Shown here piece after piece: positions 38,542-47,579 of a stretch of DNA of 64,000 nt. The stretch comes from Weissella viridescens (GTDB taxonomy: Bacteria > Bacillota > Bacilli > Lactobacillales > Lactobacillaceae). A program made the translations under genes and the position numbers. The notes beneath the pieces are model-generated. The model saw nothing but the letters and a program-made list of their open reading frames with translations, was not told the DNA's origin and made no database searches. The DNA is taken from assembly GCF_001437355.1 (NCBI RefSeq), contig NZ_JQBM01000001.1, positions 124,001 through 188,000 of the forward strand, given 5' to 3'. Within the stretch, counting starts at the first letter, position 1, and every line of letters starts with the position of its first letter.

Positions 38542-39102
38542 ATGGATCATGAATTAATTGAAGCCAGTGTTCGGAATATATTTAAAGCAATTGGTGAGGA
38601 TCCTGATCGTCCAGGAATTCAAGAAACCCCCAAGCGCGTCGCCAATATGTATGAAGAAATCTTTAGTTCCCTGCAGCAACCCAAGTTTGAAGCCTATAAG
38701 CTCTTTGAAACCGATGATAGTATCAATGGTGAGCTCATCACGGTAGCGGATATCCCATTTTATTCAATGTGTGAGCATCACCTACTACCATTTTTTGGTA
38801 CCGTGTCGGTAGGCTATATCCCACAAAATGGACAGGTCATTGGTTTAAGTAAGATACCTCGATTAGTCGATTACGCAGCTAAACGTCCTACATTACAAGA
38901 AGCGGTCACCAGTACCATTGGCCAAACCCTGATGGACATCTTAGAGCCTTCTGGTGTTGGTGTTATCGTCAAAGCGCGACATATGTGTGTTGAAATGCGT
39001 GGGGTAAATAAATCAAACAGTGTCACGAAAACATCGTTTTATCGAGGTACCTTTAAAGAACAAGCAGTGCGTCAGGAATTTTTAGACACACTTAAACAAT
39101 AG
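38542..39102 (+). CDS. folE: GTP cyclohydrolase I
   Basis: First folate-pathway step, GTP to dihydroneopterin triphosphate. 186 residues. N-terminal PDRPGIQETPKRV, zinc and active-site motif SMCEHHLLPFFG, GLSKIPRLVDYAAKRPTLQE, and the second Cys in RHMCVEMRG. AAGGAG 9 bases before the ATG. Confidence 0.96.
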   Translation: MDHELIEASVRNIFKAIGEDPDRPGIQETPKRVANMYEEIFSSLQQPKFEAYKLFETDDSINGELITVADIPFYSMCEHHLLPFFGTVSVGYIPQNGQVIGLSKIPRLVDYAAKRPTLQEAVTSTIGQTLMDILEPSGVGVIVKARHMCVEMRGVNKSNSVTKTSFYRGTFKEQAVRQEFLDTLKQ

Positions 39103-39115
39103 GAGTGGTAGCGAT

Positions 39116-40411
39116 ATGACCAGTTATGCAGAGATATTAGCGCACATCCCCCGAAAAATGAAATATGATCCCAAGGTTGATCGAATTGGGTTAATCCACG
39201 GGATTCTAAATGCGTTGGATTATCCTCAAGCCCGCCCAATGAATCTGCATATTTGTGGTACCAACGGGAAAGGTTCAACTGGCACAATCATTGCGGCAAT
39301 TTTACAAGAAAATGGCCAGAAAGTAGGACGCTTTGTGAGTCCAGCCATGTACGACGACCTAGAGCAAGTGACCATTAATGGGGCGTCAATGACTGAAGAG
39401 TCCTTTCTTAAATGCTATGCTCAATTTAAACGCGGATTGTTCAAACAAGGTTTAACTCAGGAGGATTTGTCTATATTTGAAACCTTCTTTATCATTAGTG
39501 TCATTTATTTTGCCTCACAAGATGTCGATGTTGCTATATATGAGTGCGGTCTCGGTGGTGAATTTGATGCGACCAACGCATTGGGCGTGAGTGCGTATAC
39601 GATTTTCACCAAAATTGACATGGACCATATGCAAATTCTAGGCAACACCTTGGCTGAAATCGCCGAAACAAAGTCAAAAATCATCGACCCCAATTCAACG
39701 GTAATTAATTATGCTGGGCAACAAGCGGACGTGACAAAAATTTTGCTGCATACTGCATCTGAGCGAAATGCCGCATTCGTAACGGAATCACCCTACAACA
39801 TTACGGTACAAGCTGAATCGTTAACATACTCTGATATTCAAATTAGCATCGCCGAACAACTTTCACCTGTAATTTCTTTCCACATGGCGGGGGCTTTTCA
39901 AATTGATAATTTGCAGACAGCGCTAACTTGGGTAGGGGCTTTCAATCAAGCTCATCCCACGGAAACCATCAGTTTGTCAACAATCACCAACGCCTTATCA
40001 ACGGTTACCCTAGCTGGACGGATGGAGGTTGTACAAAAAAAGCCTCTGGTTATCATTGATGGTGCCCATAATGTAGACGGCATACAAGCCTTAGTTAAAT
40101 CCCTTGGAAAAACGCAACGCTACACCATAATTGTGGGCTTCTTAAAAGATAAGGACTATAGTGACGCAATTGAGGCCCTTAAAACATTAAACGCTGACTT
40201 TATTATCGCTAGTCCTGATAATCCAGACCGTGCTTTACCTGAACAGGAATTAGCTTCTAGTTTTAAAGCTCACGGAATTACCGATGTCAGGACATCAACG
40301 AATCTTGTGACAACATTTAAAGAACTAACCAATTGTCAGCATCCAATTATTGTTACCGGTTCATTCTATTTAATTAATCAAGTGCAAGCAGCGCTAAAAG
40401 AAAGCGAGTAA
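39116..40411 (+). CDS. folC: Folylpolyglutamate synthase / dihydrofolate synthase
   Basis: 431 residues, Mur-ligase-like fold. P-loop HICGTNGKGSTGTI, FVSPAMYDD, the family block YECGLGGEFDATNAL, the TKIDMDHMQILG stretch, and the C-terminal IIDGAHNVDGI. The family adds L-glutamate to dihydropteroate and/or extends the polyglutamate tail; which is not decidable here. AGGAG site before ATG. Confidence 0.93.
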   Translation: MTSYAEILAHIPRKMKYDPKVDRIGLIHGILNALDYPQARPMNLHICGTNGKGSTGTIIAAILQENGQKVGRFVSPAMYDDLEQVTINGASMTEESFLKCYAQFKRGLFKQGLTQEDLSIFETFFIISVIYFASQDVDVAIYECGLGGEFDATNALGVSAYTIFTKIDMDHMQILGNTLAEIAETKSKIIDPNSTVINYAGQQADVTKILLHTASERNAAFVTESPYNITVQAESLTYSDIQISIAEQLSPVISFHMAGAFQIDNLQTALTWVGAFNQAHPTETISLSTITNALSTVTLAGRMEVVQKKPLVIIDGAHNVDGIQALVKSLGKTQRYTIIVGFLKDKDYSDAIEALKTLNADFIIASPDNPDRALPEQELASSFKAHGITDVRTSTNLVTTFKELTNCQHPIIVTGSFYLINQVQAALKESE

Positions 40412-40416
40412 GTGAT

Positions 40417-41532
40417 ATGAAGATTAGTCTATTAACATCTCAGAATGCCCAAAATAGTGGTGAGCAATTGCTCGTGCAGCAGGCCACACTAAATCAAGAA
40501 CTCGTGATTGTCTTTAAAGACATTGAAGATGCGCAACGCCAAAGGCTAGTGGCTTTAAGTCAACAATACTATGTCAATTTCACTGAATCTGGCACAACGT
40601 TAACTGGCATTTTTGATGGACCGGCACTTTCACAATTTATTGAAGCACTCGCTGATCAACCAGCCTTTGACGATTTACGCAAAATTCAATCCGATCATGC
40701 GATTACTTGGCAAGCTGGACGTTACACTTACGATTTGACGCACTCAGGGCTTGTATACGCCATTTTAAATACAACACCTGACTCTTTCTATGATGGGGGA
40801 CAATACTTCAACATGGACGACGTCATGGCTCATGTCTCTGCTATGATTGCGCAAGGAGCTGATATTATTGAAGTTGGAGGACAATCAACACGTCCTGGTT
40901 ATACGGAAATTTCAAGTGAAGATGAAATTGCTCGCATTATGCCCTTCATCAAGGCTATTCAAAAAACATTCCCTGATATTGCAATTGCGGTTGATACCTA
41001 TAAGCCTGACGTTATGCGAGCAGTTATTGATGCTGGGGTTGATATCATTAATGATATTAATGGTTTTACAGATGATCCCACAAAGTTAACCTTAATGCAC
41101 GATTCAAAAGTAGGGATGGTTAGCATGCTTAATCGTCGCTTAATGGATGAACCGATTAGTTACGCGAACATTATCGAAACATTCCATGATCAGATTAATG
41201 CCTTCAAACAGGCCGATATTGATTTAAAGCGCGTGTCCCTTGACCCGGGTGTTGGATTTTCAACTGTTGGTAACCTAAATAATGATTTAGGTCTAATTCA
41301 TGGTATTAAACAATTAAACCAATTCCACTTACCGGTGATGGCTGCCGTCTCAAATAAGAGCTATTTACAAAAGCTCCTTGGCCTAGCTAAAGACGACCGT
41401 GTTACAATGACCCTGATTACAGAAGCTTTGTTGTATACCGATGGCAATCGGATTATCCGCGTTCATAATGTCGAAGAGACTGCCCAGATGCGTCAACTAC
41501 TTGATCAAATTGCTGGTAGTTATCTGGCTTAG
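40417..41532 (+). CDS. folP: Dihydropteroate synthase with N-terminal extension
   Basis: 371 residues, about 100 longer than the common 270. Synthase core begins at about residue 105: LVYAILNTTPDSFYDGGQY, IEVGGQSTRPGYTEI, VDTYKPDVMRAVI, SLDPGVGFS, and the C-terminal IRVHNVEET. The extra N-terminal segment (residues 1-100) has no motif I recognise; extended forms occur in lactobacilli. It begins 6 bases after folC. The Nudix gene folQ and pabA/pabBC are not in the cluster, so p-aminobenzoate may have to come from elsewhere. Confidence 0.92.
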   Translation: MKISLLTSQNAQNSGEQLLVQQATLNQELVIVFKDIEDAQRQRLVALSQQYYVNFTESGTTLTGIFDGPALSQFIEALADQPAFDDLRKIQSDHAITWQAGRYTYDLTHSGLVYAILNTTPDSFYDGGQYFNMDDVMAHVSAMIAQGADIIEVGGQSTRPGYTEISSEDEIARIMPFIKAIQKTFPDIAIAVDTYKPDVMRAVIDAGVDIINDINGFTDDPTKLTLMHDSKVGMVSMLNRRLMDEPISYANIIETFHDQINAFKQADIDLKRVSLDPGVGFSTVGNLNNDLGLIHGIKQLNQFHLPVMAAVSNKSYLQKLLGLAKDDRVTMTLITEALLYTDGNRIIRVHNVEETAQMRQLLDQIAGSYLA

Positions 41533-41533
41533 T

Positions 41534-41573
41534 AAAAAACTGCTAGTCAATCATGTAACTAGCGGTTTTTTTA
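41534..41573 (+). terminator. Terminator of the folate operon
   Basis: AAAACTGCTAGT / ACTAGCGGTTTT stem, 10-base loop, T-run. Confidence 0.8.
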
Positions 41574-41675
41574 TTGCGCAGGTCCCATGATAGGTATATG
41601 ATAAATTTGTGAGAGAATAAACATACGACTTAAATTCGATTAAACAAAATACAATCCATCAGAAAGGATTTCAAT

Positions 41676-42530
41676 ATGCGTCATAAAATTGCATTAATTT
41701 CTGATATTCACGGCAATTCAGCAGCTTTGGCAGCAGTTGTCGCCGATATTAAAGCCAAACATATTCCTGAAAGCTGGTTTTTGGGCGATTTATTTTTACC
41801 AGGTCCTGGTGGGGATGACCTATTTGACCTCCTTGATGCCGCTAACACCACCATCTTAATTCGTGGTAATTGGGATGACCGTGTTTTAAACATATTGTCA
41901 GCGCACCCACAAATTAATACGAAAAAAGATACTGGGGTCTACAAGGCAATCCTGGCAAAATTTGTCGCAGAACGCCTATCTTCTGAAAATATTAAGCGCA
42001 TGCACAAAATGCAACAACAAGTTTTCAGAACAGTGAATGGGCTCAAGATTGGGCTAACCCACAATTTACCTACACGTAATTATGGACCCGCCTTAGGCTA
42101 TGCGGTCGAAGGGGCGGCTTTTGATGCTTTATTTACTGAGCCAAATCAGGATGTAGCCGTTTATGGCCATATCCATCACCAAGTGCTCCGCTATAGTAGC
42201 CATGATCAATTGGTGGTAAACCCTGGTTCGGTAGGTCGACCCTATTCAAAGCACAAAAAAGCCAATCAAGACCGCCGGGCCCAATATGCCATTCTAACAA
42301 TTGATGATACAGGCGTCGCGGATGTGACTTATCAAAAAGTAGCCTATGATCCAGAACCAATGTTACAAAAAGCTGCCATGATGGGGTTACCTTATGTCTC
42401 CATTTACCGCCAGATTCTGGCACAGTCAGCACCGGAAAAAGTCTACATGGCACCTGTTCATCAAATCAACCACGACAATCATTATGTCGATGAATTGAAA
42501 TCCTATCTTGTGAAACAAAAACGGTCGTAA
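41676..42530 (+). CDS. Calcineurin-like metallophosphoesterase, copy 1
   Basis: 284 residues. Metal-ligand motifs: ALISDIHGNSAAL (DxH), WFLGDLFLPGPG (GDxxx), RGNWDD (GNxD with Trp), LTHN, VYGHIHHQ (GHxH), VNPGSVGRPY. Fits the bacterial YfcE/diadenosine-polyphosphatase-like phosphodiesterase group; the substrate is unknown. Paired head to tail with a paralog 11 bases on. AGAAAGGA site. Confidence 0.88.
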   Translation: MRHKIALISDIHGNSAALAAVVADIKAKHIPESWFLGDLFLPGPGGDDLFDLLDAANTTILIRGNWDDRVLNILSAHPQINTKKDTGVYKAILAKFVAERLSSENIKRMHKMQQQVFRTVNGLKIGLTHNLPTRNYGPALGYAVEGAAFDALFTEPNQDVAVYGHIHHQVLRYSSHDQLVVNPGSVGRPYSKHKKANQDRRAQYAILTIDDTGVADVTYQKVAYDPEPMLQKAAMMGLPYVSIYRQILAQSAPEKVYMAPVHQINHDNHYVDELKSYLVKQKRS

Positions 42531-42541
42531 GGAGGGATGCT

Positions 42542-43396
42542 ATGACCAAACGAATTGCACTCATTTCAGATATTCATGGTAACCAAACGGCCTTAGAAGC
42601 GGTTATTGATGATCTCCACAAACATCCAGTCGATGAAACTTGGTTTTTAGGTGATCTGCTTGGGCCTGGTCCTGCCACAGATGTGCTTTTTGACTTGCTC
42701 GAGCAAGTCAATACAACCATCTTTTTAAATGGTAATTGGGACACTGATTGCTTTTTACCGGTGTTAAATGCCCCTGAAACGATTGACACAACTAGTCCAA
42801 AATGGGTTTACCTTGGACGTATTGGTCAATATATTGGTGAGCACATCACCCCAGAGCACCTAGCCATTATGCAAAATGCACCTATTCATGCTGAAATCGC
42901 ACAAGGTCCACTAAACTTAAGCCTAAACCACAATTTACCAGATGTAGCGCGGGGACGCGATCTTGAAGTTGCAGCTGATACGAACGCCTTTGCACCTCTA
43001 TTCACTAATGAATCCGTTGATATTGCAGTTTATGCGCATGTACATCACCCGTTACTTCGTTACAGTACAGATGACCGTCTCATTATTAATCCTGGTGCAG
43101 TCGGTGAACCGTACTTTAATCATCCTAGATTGAATGCTGACCGCCGGGCCCAATATGCCATTTTAACGTTGGATGATCAGGGGATGGCCGATGTTGAGTT
43201 TCGTAAAGTCACTTATGACATTCCAACTGAATTAGCACGAGCACGTGTAGCCAACTTACCTTACTATGAACTCTACCAAGAACTACTCGAGTCAGGAATC
43301 AGTCACACAAATGAGTCGGACTATTTGATGCAATTTGATACAGATGGCCATTATACAGCCGAATTGGAGACATTCCTGAACCAACAGCGTCAATAG
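42542..43396 (+). CDS. Calcineurin-like metallophosphoesterase, copy 2
   Basis: 284 residues, same length and motif order as copy 1: ALISDIHGNQTAL, WFLGDLLGPGP, NGNWDT, LNHNLP, INPGAVGEPY. The GHxH motif is altered to AHVHHP. The copies share most of the core and a 24-base identical nucleotide stretch near the C-terminal third, consistent with a tandem duplication. AAGGAGGG ribosome site. Same operon as copy 1. Confidence 0.88.
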   Translation: MTKRIALISDIHGNQTALEAVIDDLHKHPVDETWFLGDLLGPGPATDVLFDLLEQVNTTIFLNGNWDTDCFLPVLNAPETIDTTSPKWVYLGRIGQYIGEHITPEHLAIMQNAPIHAEIAQGPLNLSLNHNLPDVARGRDLEVAADTNAFAPLFTNESVDIAVYAHVHHPLLRYSTDDRLIINPGAVGEPYFNHPRLNADRRAQYAILTLDDQGMADVEFRKVTYDIPTELARARVANLPYYELYQELLESGISHTNESDYLMQFDTDGHYTAELETFLNQQRQ

Positions 43397-43407
43397 CATT
43401 GATAACT

Positions 43408-43447
43408 TAAAAAAGCAGCGTAGGTCGGTCGACTTACGCTGCTTTTG
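43408..43447. terminator. Bidirectional terminator between phosphoesterases and rpiA
   Basis: AAAAGCAGCGTA / TACGCTGCTTTT stem with an inner GTC/GAC pair, between converging genes. Confidence 0.85.
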
Positions 43448-43448
43448 T

Positions 43449-44138
43449 TTAATTGTTTCGATTTAAAATCGTTGTTGGTTCAGTTCCCACAATCAATGTA
43501 TCGCAAATACCAAGGAAAAGACCATGTTCAACGATCCCCGTATGTTGAATTAACTCATCACCGAGCGCTTTTAAGTCGGTAACTTCAGAAATATCAACAT
43601 CAATAATATAGTTAGCAGAGTCGGTAAGGAGGTACTGACCATCCGCATTCACTCTAAAATGCGGATCAAGACTAAGGTCAGTCAAATAATTAAAGACGTG
43701 ATGACTCCCAAAAGGCAAAACTTCGACCGGCAGCTTAAATTGTGTCCCCAAACGTGGACTTTGTTTTGAGGGATCAACAATCCAAATATTTTTTTTAGAT
43801 GCTTTCGCCACAATTTTTTCATAGAATAAGGCAGCTCCGCCACCTTTAATCCCATTTAATTGTGGGTCAACTTCATCGGCACCATCAATTGTAATATCAA
43901 TGCCATCTGTTTCATCTAAGGCTACAACATGCAAACCAAGGCTTCGACCAAGTTCATCGGATGCAATTGAAGTTGCCACACAGGTGATATTATGTAACTG
44001 GTCCTGTTGGACTTGCTCAGCTAAACCTTCAATGAAGAACTTAGCCGTGCTACCCGTTCCAAGCCCAACAACCATATTATCTTGAATAAGCTTTACCGCA
44101 GCAAGGGCTGCATTTTTTTTACCAGCATTAACCATCAT
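43449..44138 (-). CDS. rpiA: Ribose-5-phosphate isomerase A
   Basis: Interconverts ribose 5-phosphate and ribulose 5-phosphate. About 229 residues from 44138. GLGTGSTAKFFIEGL (phosphate loop), VALDETDGIDITIDGADEVD (substrate-binding Asp pair) and KGGGAALFYEKIV (catalytic Lys/Glu region) are intact. GAGAGG sits just ahead of a run of ATG codons; 44138 fits its spacing best, though the frame extends to 44156. Divergent from rbsK, with a cre site between. Confidence 0.93.
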   Translation of the reverse strand: MMVNAGKKNAALAAVKLIQDNMVVGLGTGSTAKFFIEGLAEQVQQDQLHNITCVATSIASDELGRSLGLHVVALDETDGIDITIDGADEVDPQLNGIKGGGAALFYEKIVAKASKKNIWIVDPSKQSPRLGTQFKLPVEVLPFGSHHVFNYLTDLSLDPHFRVNADGQYLLTDSANYIIDVDISEVTDLKALGDELIQHTGIVEHGLFLGICDTLIVGTEPTTILNRNN

Positions 44139-44217
44139 CATTTTCCTCTCAGTCATACTATGCGTATCGCTCTAACACTATTATGCACGTTTCAACAATT
44201 TAAGTAAACCGTTTTAA

Positions 44218-44232
44218 AGAAAGCGTTTACAT
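44218..44232 (-). promoter_or_regulatory. cre site (CcpA) between rpiA and rbsK
   Basis: On the minus strand ATGTAAACGCTTTCT matches the consensus WTGNAANCGNWNNCW at every fixed position. It lies 57-71 bases upstream of rbsK and about 80 bases upstream of rpiA. The position is compatible with catabolite repression of ribose genes. Confidence 0.72.
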
Positions 44233-44288
44233 ATGCTACAATATATAATAAACTTATAAATGAAATCAAATCAATTAGGAGATAGCCC

Positions 44289-45227
44289 ATGTCAAAAATT
44301 ATTACGGTTTTAGGATCAACAAACATTGATAAAGTTGTCCAAGTACCACGCTTCGGGGCCAGCGGTGAAACCATTCATACGAATCAGCATCTCGTTGAAG
44401 CGATGGGTGGAAAGGGGCTAAACCAAGCCGTTTCTTCTGCGCGATCAGGTGCTAAAACCAACATGATTACCAAAGTTGGTAAAGCCTTTGATATTGAAAA
44501 GAACATGGCTGTAGACAATTTGAATACGGATGCAGTGATGCGTTCCGAGACAGAAGAAACCGGACAAGCCTACATTACTGTTTCACAGGAAACTGGTGAC
44601 AACCTAATTTATATTTACGGCGGTGCCAACGATGATTTAACACCAGCCGATGTACAAGCTCATGCACAAGAAATCATTGAATCTGACGTCATTATTTCAC
44701 AACTTGAGACACCCATCGAAACGGTCATTGAAGGCTTTAAAATTGCACGTGAACATGGTGTAAAAACTATCTTAAATCCAGCACCAATGCCTGAAGCCGG
44801 TGGACTGCCAGATGCTTTGCTCAAGTTAACTGATCTGATTGCACCAAACGAACATGAATCATACTTGTTAACGAACTTGGAATTGACTGATGAAGAATCA
44901 ATGTTGCGTAGTGCGGTATATTACTTTAAGCGCGGGATTGATACGGTGATTATTACACTTGGTGAACGTGGTTCATTTTACATGCGTGATAATGGAGAAC
45001 AGGCTATTATTCCAGCCTTTAAGACCAACGCTGTTGATACCACGGCGGCTGGAGATACCTTTATCGGGGCTTTGGCTACACGTTTGAACCCTGCCTTTGA
45101 TAATCTACCTGAGGCAATGCGCTATGCAGCTGCCGCCTCATCAGTTGCTGTTTCACGTCCAGGAGCACAACCAAGTATTCCAGCTGAAGATGAGGTTCTC
45201 GCTATCTTAGCTGTCAGCGATCACTAA
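44289..45227 (+). CDS. rbsK: Ribokinase
   Basis: Phosphorylates D-ribose. 312 residues. PfkB-family marks: GSTNIDKVVQVPRFG, GGKGLNQAVSSARSGA, TILNPAPM, and the C-terminal AVDTTAAGDTFIGAL with catalytic Asp. GGAG 8 bases before the ATG. Operon with rbsD. No rbsABC or rbsU transporter is in this stretch. Confidence 0.95.
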   Translation: MSKIITVLGSTNIDKVVQVPRFGASGETIHTNQHLVEAMGGKGLNQAVSSARSGAKTNMITKVGKAFDIEKNMAVDNLNTDAVMRSETEETGQAYITVSQETGDNLIYIYGGANDDLTPADVQAHAQEIIESDVIISQLETPIETVIEGFKIAREHGVKTILNPAPMPEAGGLPDALLKLTDLIAPNEHESYLLTNLELTDEESMLRSAVYYFKRGIDTVIITLGERGSFYMRDNGEQAIIPAFKTNAVDTTAAGDTFIGALATRLNPAFDNLPEAMRYAAAASSVAVSRPGAQPSIPAEDEVLAILAVSDH

Positions 45228-45242
45228 GGAGCGGATGTCCAA

Positions 45243-45665
45243 ATGCGTAAGACAAATGTTTTAAATACCAAACTAGCTAATGCTATTTCACAAATCGGGC
45301 ATACACAATGGCTTTCAATTGGTGATGCAGGCCTGCCCATTCGTGATGATGGTCGTAAAATTGATTTAGCTGTTGTTCGTGGATTACCAACCTTTATTGA
45401 TGTCCTTGAAGCAACACTTTCAGAAATGAAGGTTCAAAAGGTTTATCTCGCACAAGCCATTAAAACCGAAAATCCTGACCAATTACAAGCGATTGAAACA
45501 TTATTAGACGATAACGTGGAAATTGTATGGGTGAGCCACGATGAGTTAAAGGCGATGACTCGTGATGAAAATAATATTGCCACTGTGCGAACGGGGGAAG
45601 TGACGCCTTTTTCAAACATTGTGCTCGAATCCGATGTTGATTTCATTGGTACTGCGATTAAATAA
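45243..45665 (+). CDS. rbsD: D-ribose pyranase
   Basis: Converts beta-pyranose to furanose forms of ribose for the kinase. 140 residues. Seen: N-terminal KLANAISQIGHTQWLSIGDAGLP with the catalytic His, IDLAVVRGLPTF, and C-terminal VRTGEVTPFSNIVLESDV. 15 bases after rbsK. Confidence 0.94.
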   Translation: MRKTNVLNTKLANAISQIGHTQWLSIGDAGLPIRDDGRKIDLAVVRGLPTFIDVLEATLSEMKVQKVYLAQAIKTENPDQLQAIETLLDDNVEIVWVSHDELKAMTRDENNIATVRTGEVTPFSNIVLESDVDFIGTAIK

Positions 45666-45702
45666 AAAAACGTACTAACTGCAACGGTTAGTACGTTTTT
45701 CA
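45665..45702. terminator. Terminator after rbsD
   Basis: AAACGTACTAAC / GTTAGTACGTTT stem with loop TGCAACG, T-run. Confidence 0.85.
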
Positions 45703-45704
45703 GA

Positions 45705-46076
45705 TTAAACTAAGTAGATTAATAACAATGCGATGGCCGATGGCACACATTGCATGAGAAAGATTTTTTTCGTTGCCGTAAAGCCACCATATAAGCCGAC
45801 ACCGAAGACAAATAGCATCAATAACATCATAAAACTGTTTTGCGCGGATTGCGAAACGGGTAAAATGAAGTTAGTTGCAAGAATGATTAAACCAAATAGT
45901 CCATTGTAGATACCTTGATTTCCTAAGGCAGTTTTGGCATTAGCTTGATTCACGAATTCAAAGGGCATATTAAAGGCCTTAGCTTGCGCTTCTGGTTTAC
46001 CAAATATTTCTAGCCCCATAATGAATAGGTGTAAGCAACCAATCAATGTTGTTAAAATTAATAATAGCATTTGCAT
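45705..46076 (-). CDS. DUF1304-family small membrane protein
   Basis: 123 residues, four transmembrane segments. The N-terminal LLILTTLIGCLHLFIMGLEIFGKP and the GNQGIYNGLFGLI stretch are DUF1304 hallmarks; function unknown. Start at the ATG at 46076: AGAGG is 8 bases upstream. A TTG at 46082 is in frame but less likely. Confidence 0.82.
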   Translation of the reverse strand: MQMLLLILTTLIGCLHLFIMGLEIFGKPEAQAKAFNMPFEFVNQANAKTALGNQGIYNGLFGLIILATNFILPVSQSAQNSFMMLLMLFVFGVGLYGGFTATKKIFLMQCVPSAIALLLIYLV

Positions 46077-46145
46077 GTTCAATTCCTCTTTTCTTAGAGT
46101 CTTATTGTAACAAACATTCGCATATTCGCGTTAGAAAGGACCCAT

Positions 46146-46763
46146 ATGACTCACATTGTTGTACTCGGCGGTACCGGTTTTGTCGGTAGCGGTATTTTAC
46201 AAGAGCTTTCAAAGAATTCAGCATACACACTTACAAGCATTTCTAAAACTGGTGGCGATCCACAGAAACACTTAGCTGGTGTACATTATGAAGCTGCCAA
46301 TTTAACGAAAAAGGGCGCTTGGCAGACAGAAATTGCTAAAGCAGACTGGGTAATTGATTGTGTTGGTATTCTTCGGCCAAGTCGAAAGAAAAAGACTTCA
46401 TACGAACAAAACAGCCTTTTGCCGGCTTTGCAGGCTATTGATGCGATTAAAGATAGTAAGACGAGCTTTCTCTTTATTAATGCAAACGCTGCACCAATCC
46501 CTGAATATATGGCATTTAAGCATGCTGTTGCCGATTATGCAGATCAACAATTAGATTCGCGTGCTCATAATGTCTATCCAGGACTCGTGTATGGTCCTGA
46601 GCGTAAAAACACGTATTGGCTGGGAAGAACACTCAATTTCTTAATTAACCAGTGTCATTTGACGATTTTGAAGCAGTATCGGCCAGTCACTCAAGGTGAT
46701 CTCGCTAGTGCAGTTGATCAAGTCTTAAAGCATGAAAACACGCCATTGACGCACCGAATCTAG
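46146..46763 (+). CDS. NAD(P)-binding Rossmann-fold protein (NmrA/NDUFA9-like)
   Basis: 205 residues. Dinucleotide motif VVLGGTGFVGSGIL at residues 5-18, SKTGGDP, and YPGLVYGPER in the middle. An extended-SDR-type fold with no clear YxxxK pair. The C-terminal substrate part is short. Function not known. Divergent from the DUF1304 gene. Confidence 0.75.
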   Translation: MTHIVVLGGTGFVGSGILQELSKNSAYTLTSISKTGGDPQKHLAGVHYEAANLTKKGAWQTEIAKADWVIDCVGILRPSRKKKTSYEQNSLLPALQAIDAIKDSKTSFLFINANAAPIPEYMAFKHAVADYADQQLDSRAHNVYPGLVYGPERKNTYWLGRTLNFLINQCHLTILKQYRPVTQGDLASAVDQVLKHENTPLTHRI

Positions 46764-46796
46764 GTTTATTTCATAGCTAAATGGCTACTAAAGCCT

Positions 46797-46840
46797 AAAA
46801 ATACCATTAGTTAGCATTCATTAACTAATGGTATTTTTAT
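46797..46840 (+). terminator. Terminator after the Rossmann-fold gene
   Basis: AAATACCATTAGTTA / TAACTAATGGTATTT stem with an 8-base loop, then T-rich. Confidence 0.85.
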
Positions 46841-47579
46841 TATCCCAAAAGATGTGAAACTACAAAAAAGAGCGTTTATTCACTTATTTTAAATCGTTGC
46901 ATAAAGTTCAAAAACTGCGCTAATAACGACAGTCTAGAATCGTCAATAAATCTATATTTAGTACAAATTAATCGGTACAATCATAATCTCAACGAAGTTA
47001 CGAAATGACTGCCTTTAGTGACCTGGTAAGATTAAATTTCAATAGAGGTAAACTGATAAAAATTTGACTATGAATCTTTTGAGGAACTTTCATCGTTGTA
47101 TCAATAATTTAAATCTGCATTATAACTTTATTAGTCATTGCGATAGGTATTCCGATGTTGATCAATAGCTATCGATTGACTCAAAGCAAATTTTGTCGAC
47201 ACCGTTGGATCGAATCAAGAATCATAAGTTTAAGTTATCTAATATAGTAAAGGGGGGCATTACTGTAATGAACGGCCAAATTCATTTATTCTAGTTTACA
47301 TAATATGTATTATCGTTAGTTACTAATTTGTAATGGTACCACTAATAGTTACTGAAGTTAATAGCATATTGATGCTGCAATATTCCAAAATACCATTTAC
47401 AATGGCTATCTTATTAGTTCCCACAATCAAGTTCCTTTGTACAAAACAAAAATGGCTAGAAGTATTCCGGCTTTGATCCCGACACGCTTCTAGCCACTTA
47501 TTTTATATCATCTTATATATAGATTCGCTTCTTCCGGGAAGCTACGATAACAGACGGACTCAACTTAGACTTCAATGAA
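46841..47579. other. 739-base region without a supported gene
   Basis: AT-rich, with no open frame above about 45 codons that has a start and ribosome site. Notable pieces: a strong AAAGGGGGG site ahead of an ATG with only nine codons (ATG near 47270), an inverted repeat around 47158-47184, and the glpF terminator at 47453-47496. It may be a decayed gene region. Confidence 0.5.
47445..47497 (-). terminator. Terminator of the glycerol operon
   Basis: TGGCTAGAAG / CTTCTAGCCA stem (47453-47462, 47487-47496) with the T-rich tract on the minus-strand 3' side, 80-100 bases beyond glpF. Confidence 0.7.

Noticed and set aside
47115..47250. Frame reading LLVIAIGIPMLINSY followed by a basic tail
   Set aside because: Looks like one membrane helix but has no start codon with a ribosome site, and a stop just upstream; too short to claim as a gene.
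47262..47294. Strong AAAGGGGGG site with an ATG and nine codons
   Set aside because: Possible micro-peptide, but chance cannot be excluded from sequence alone and no promoter is visible.
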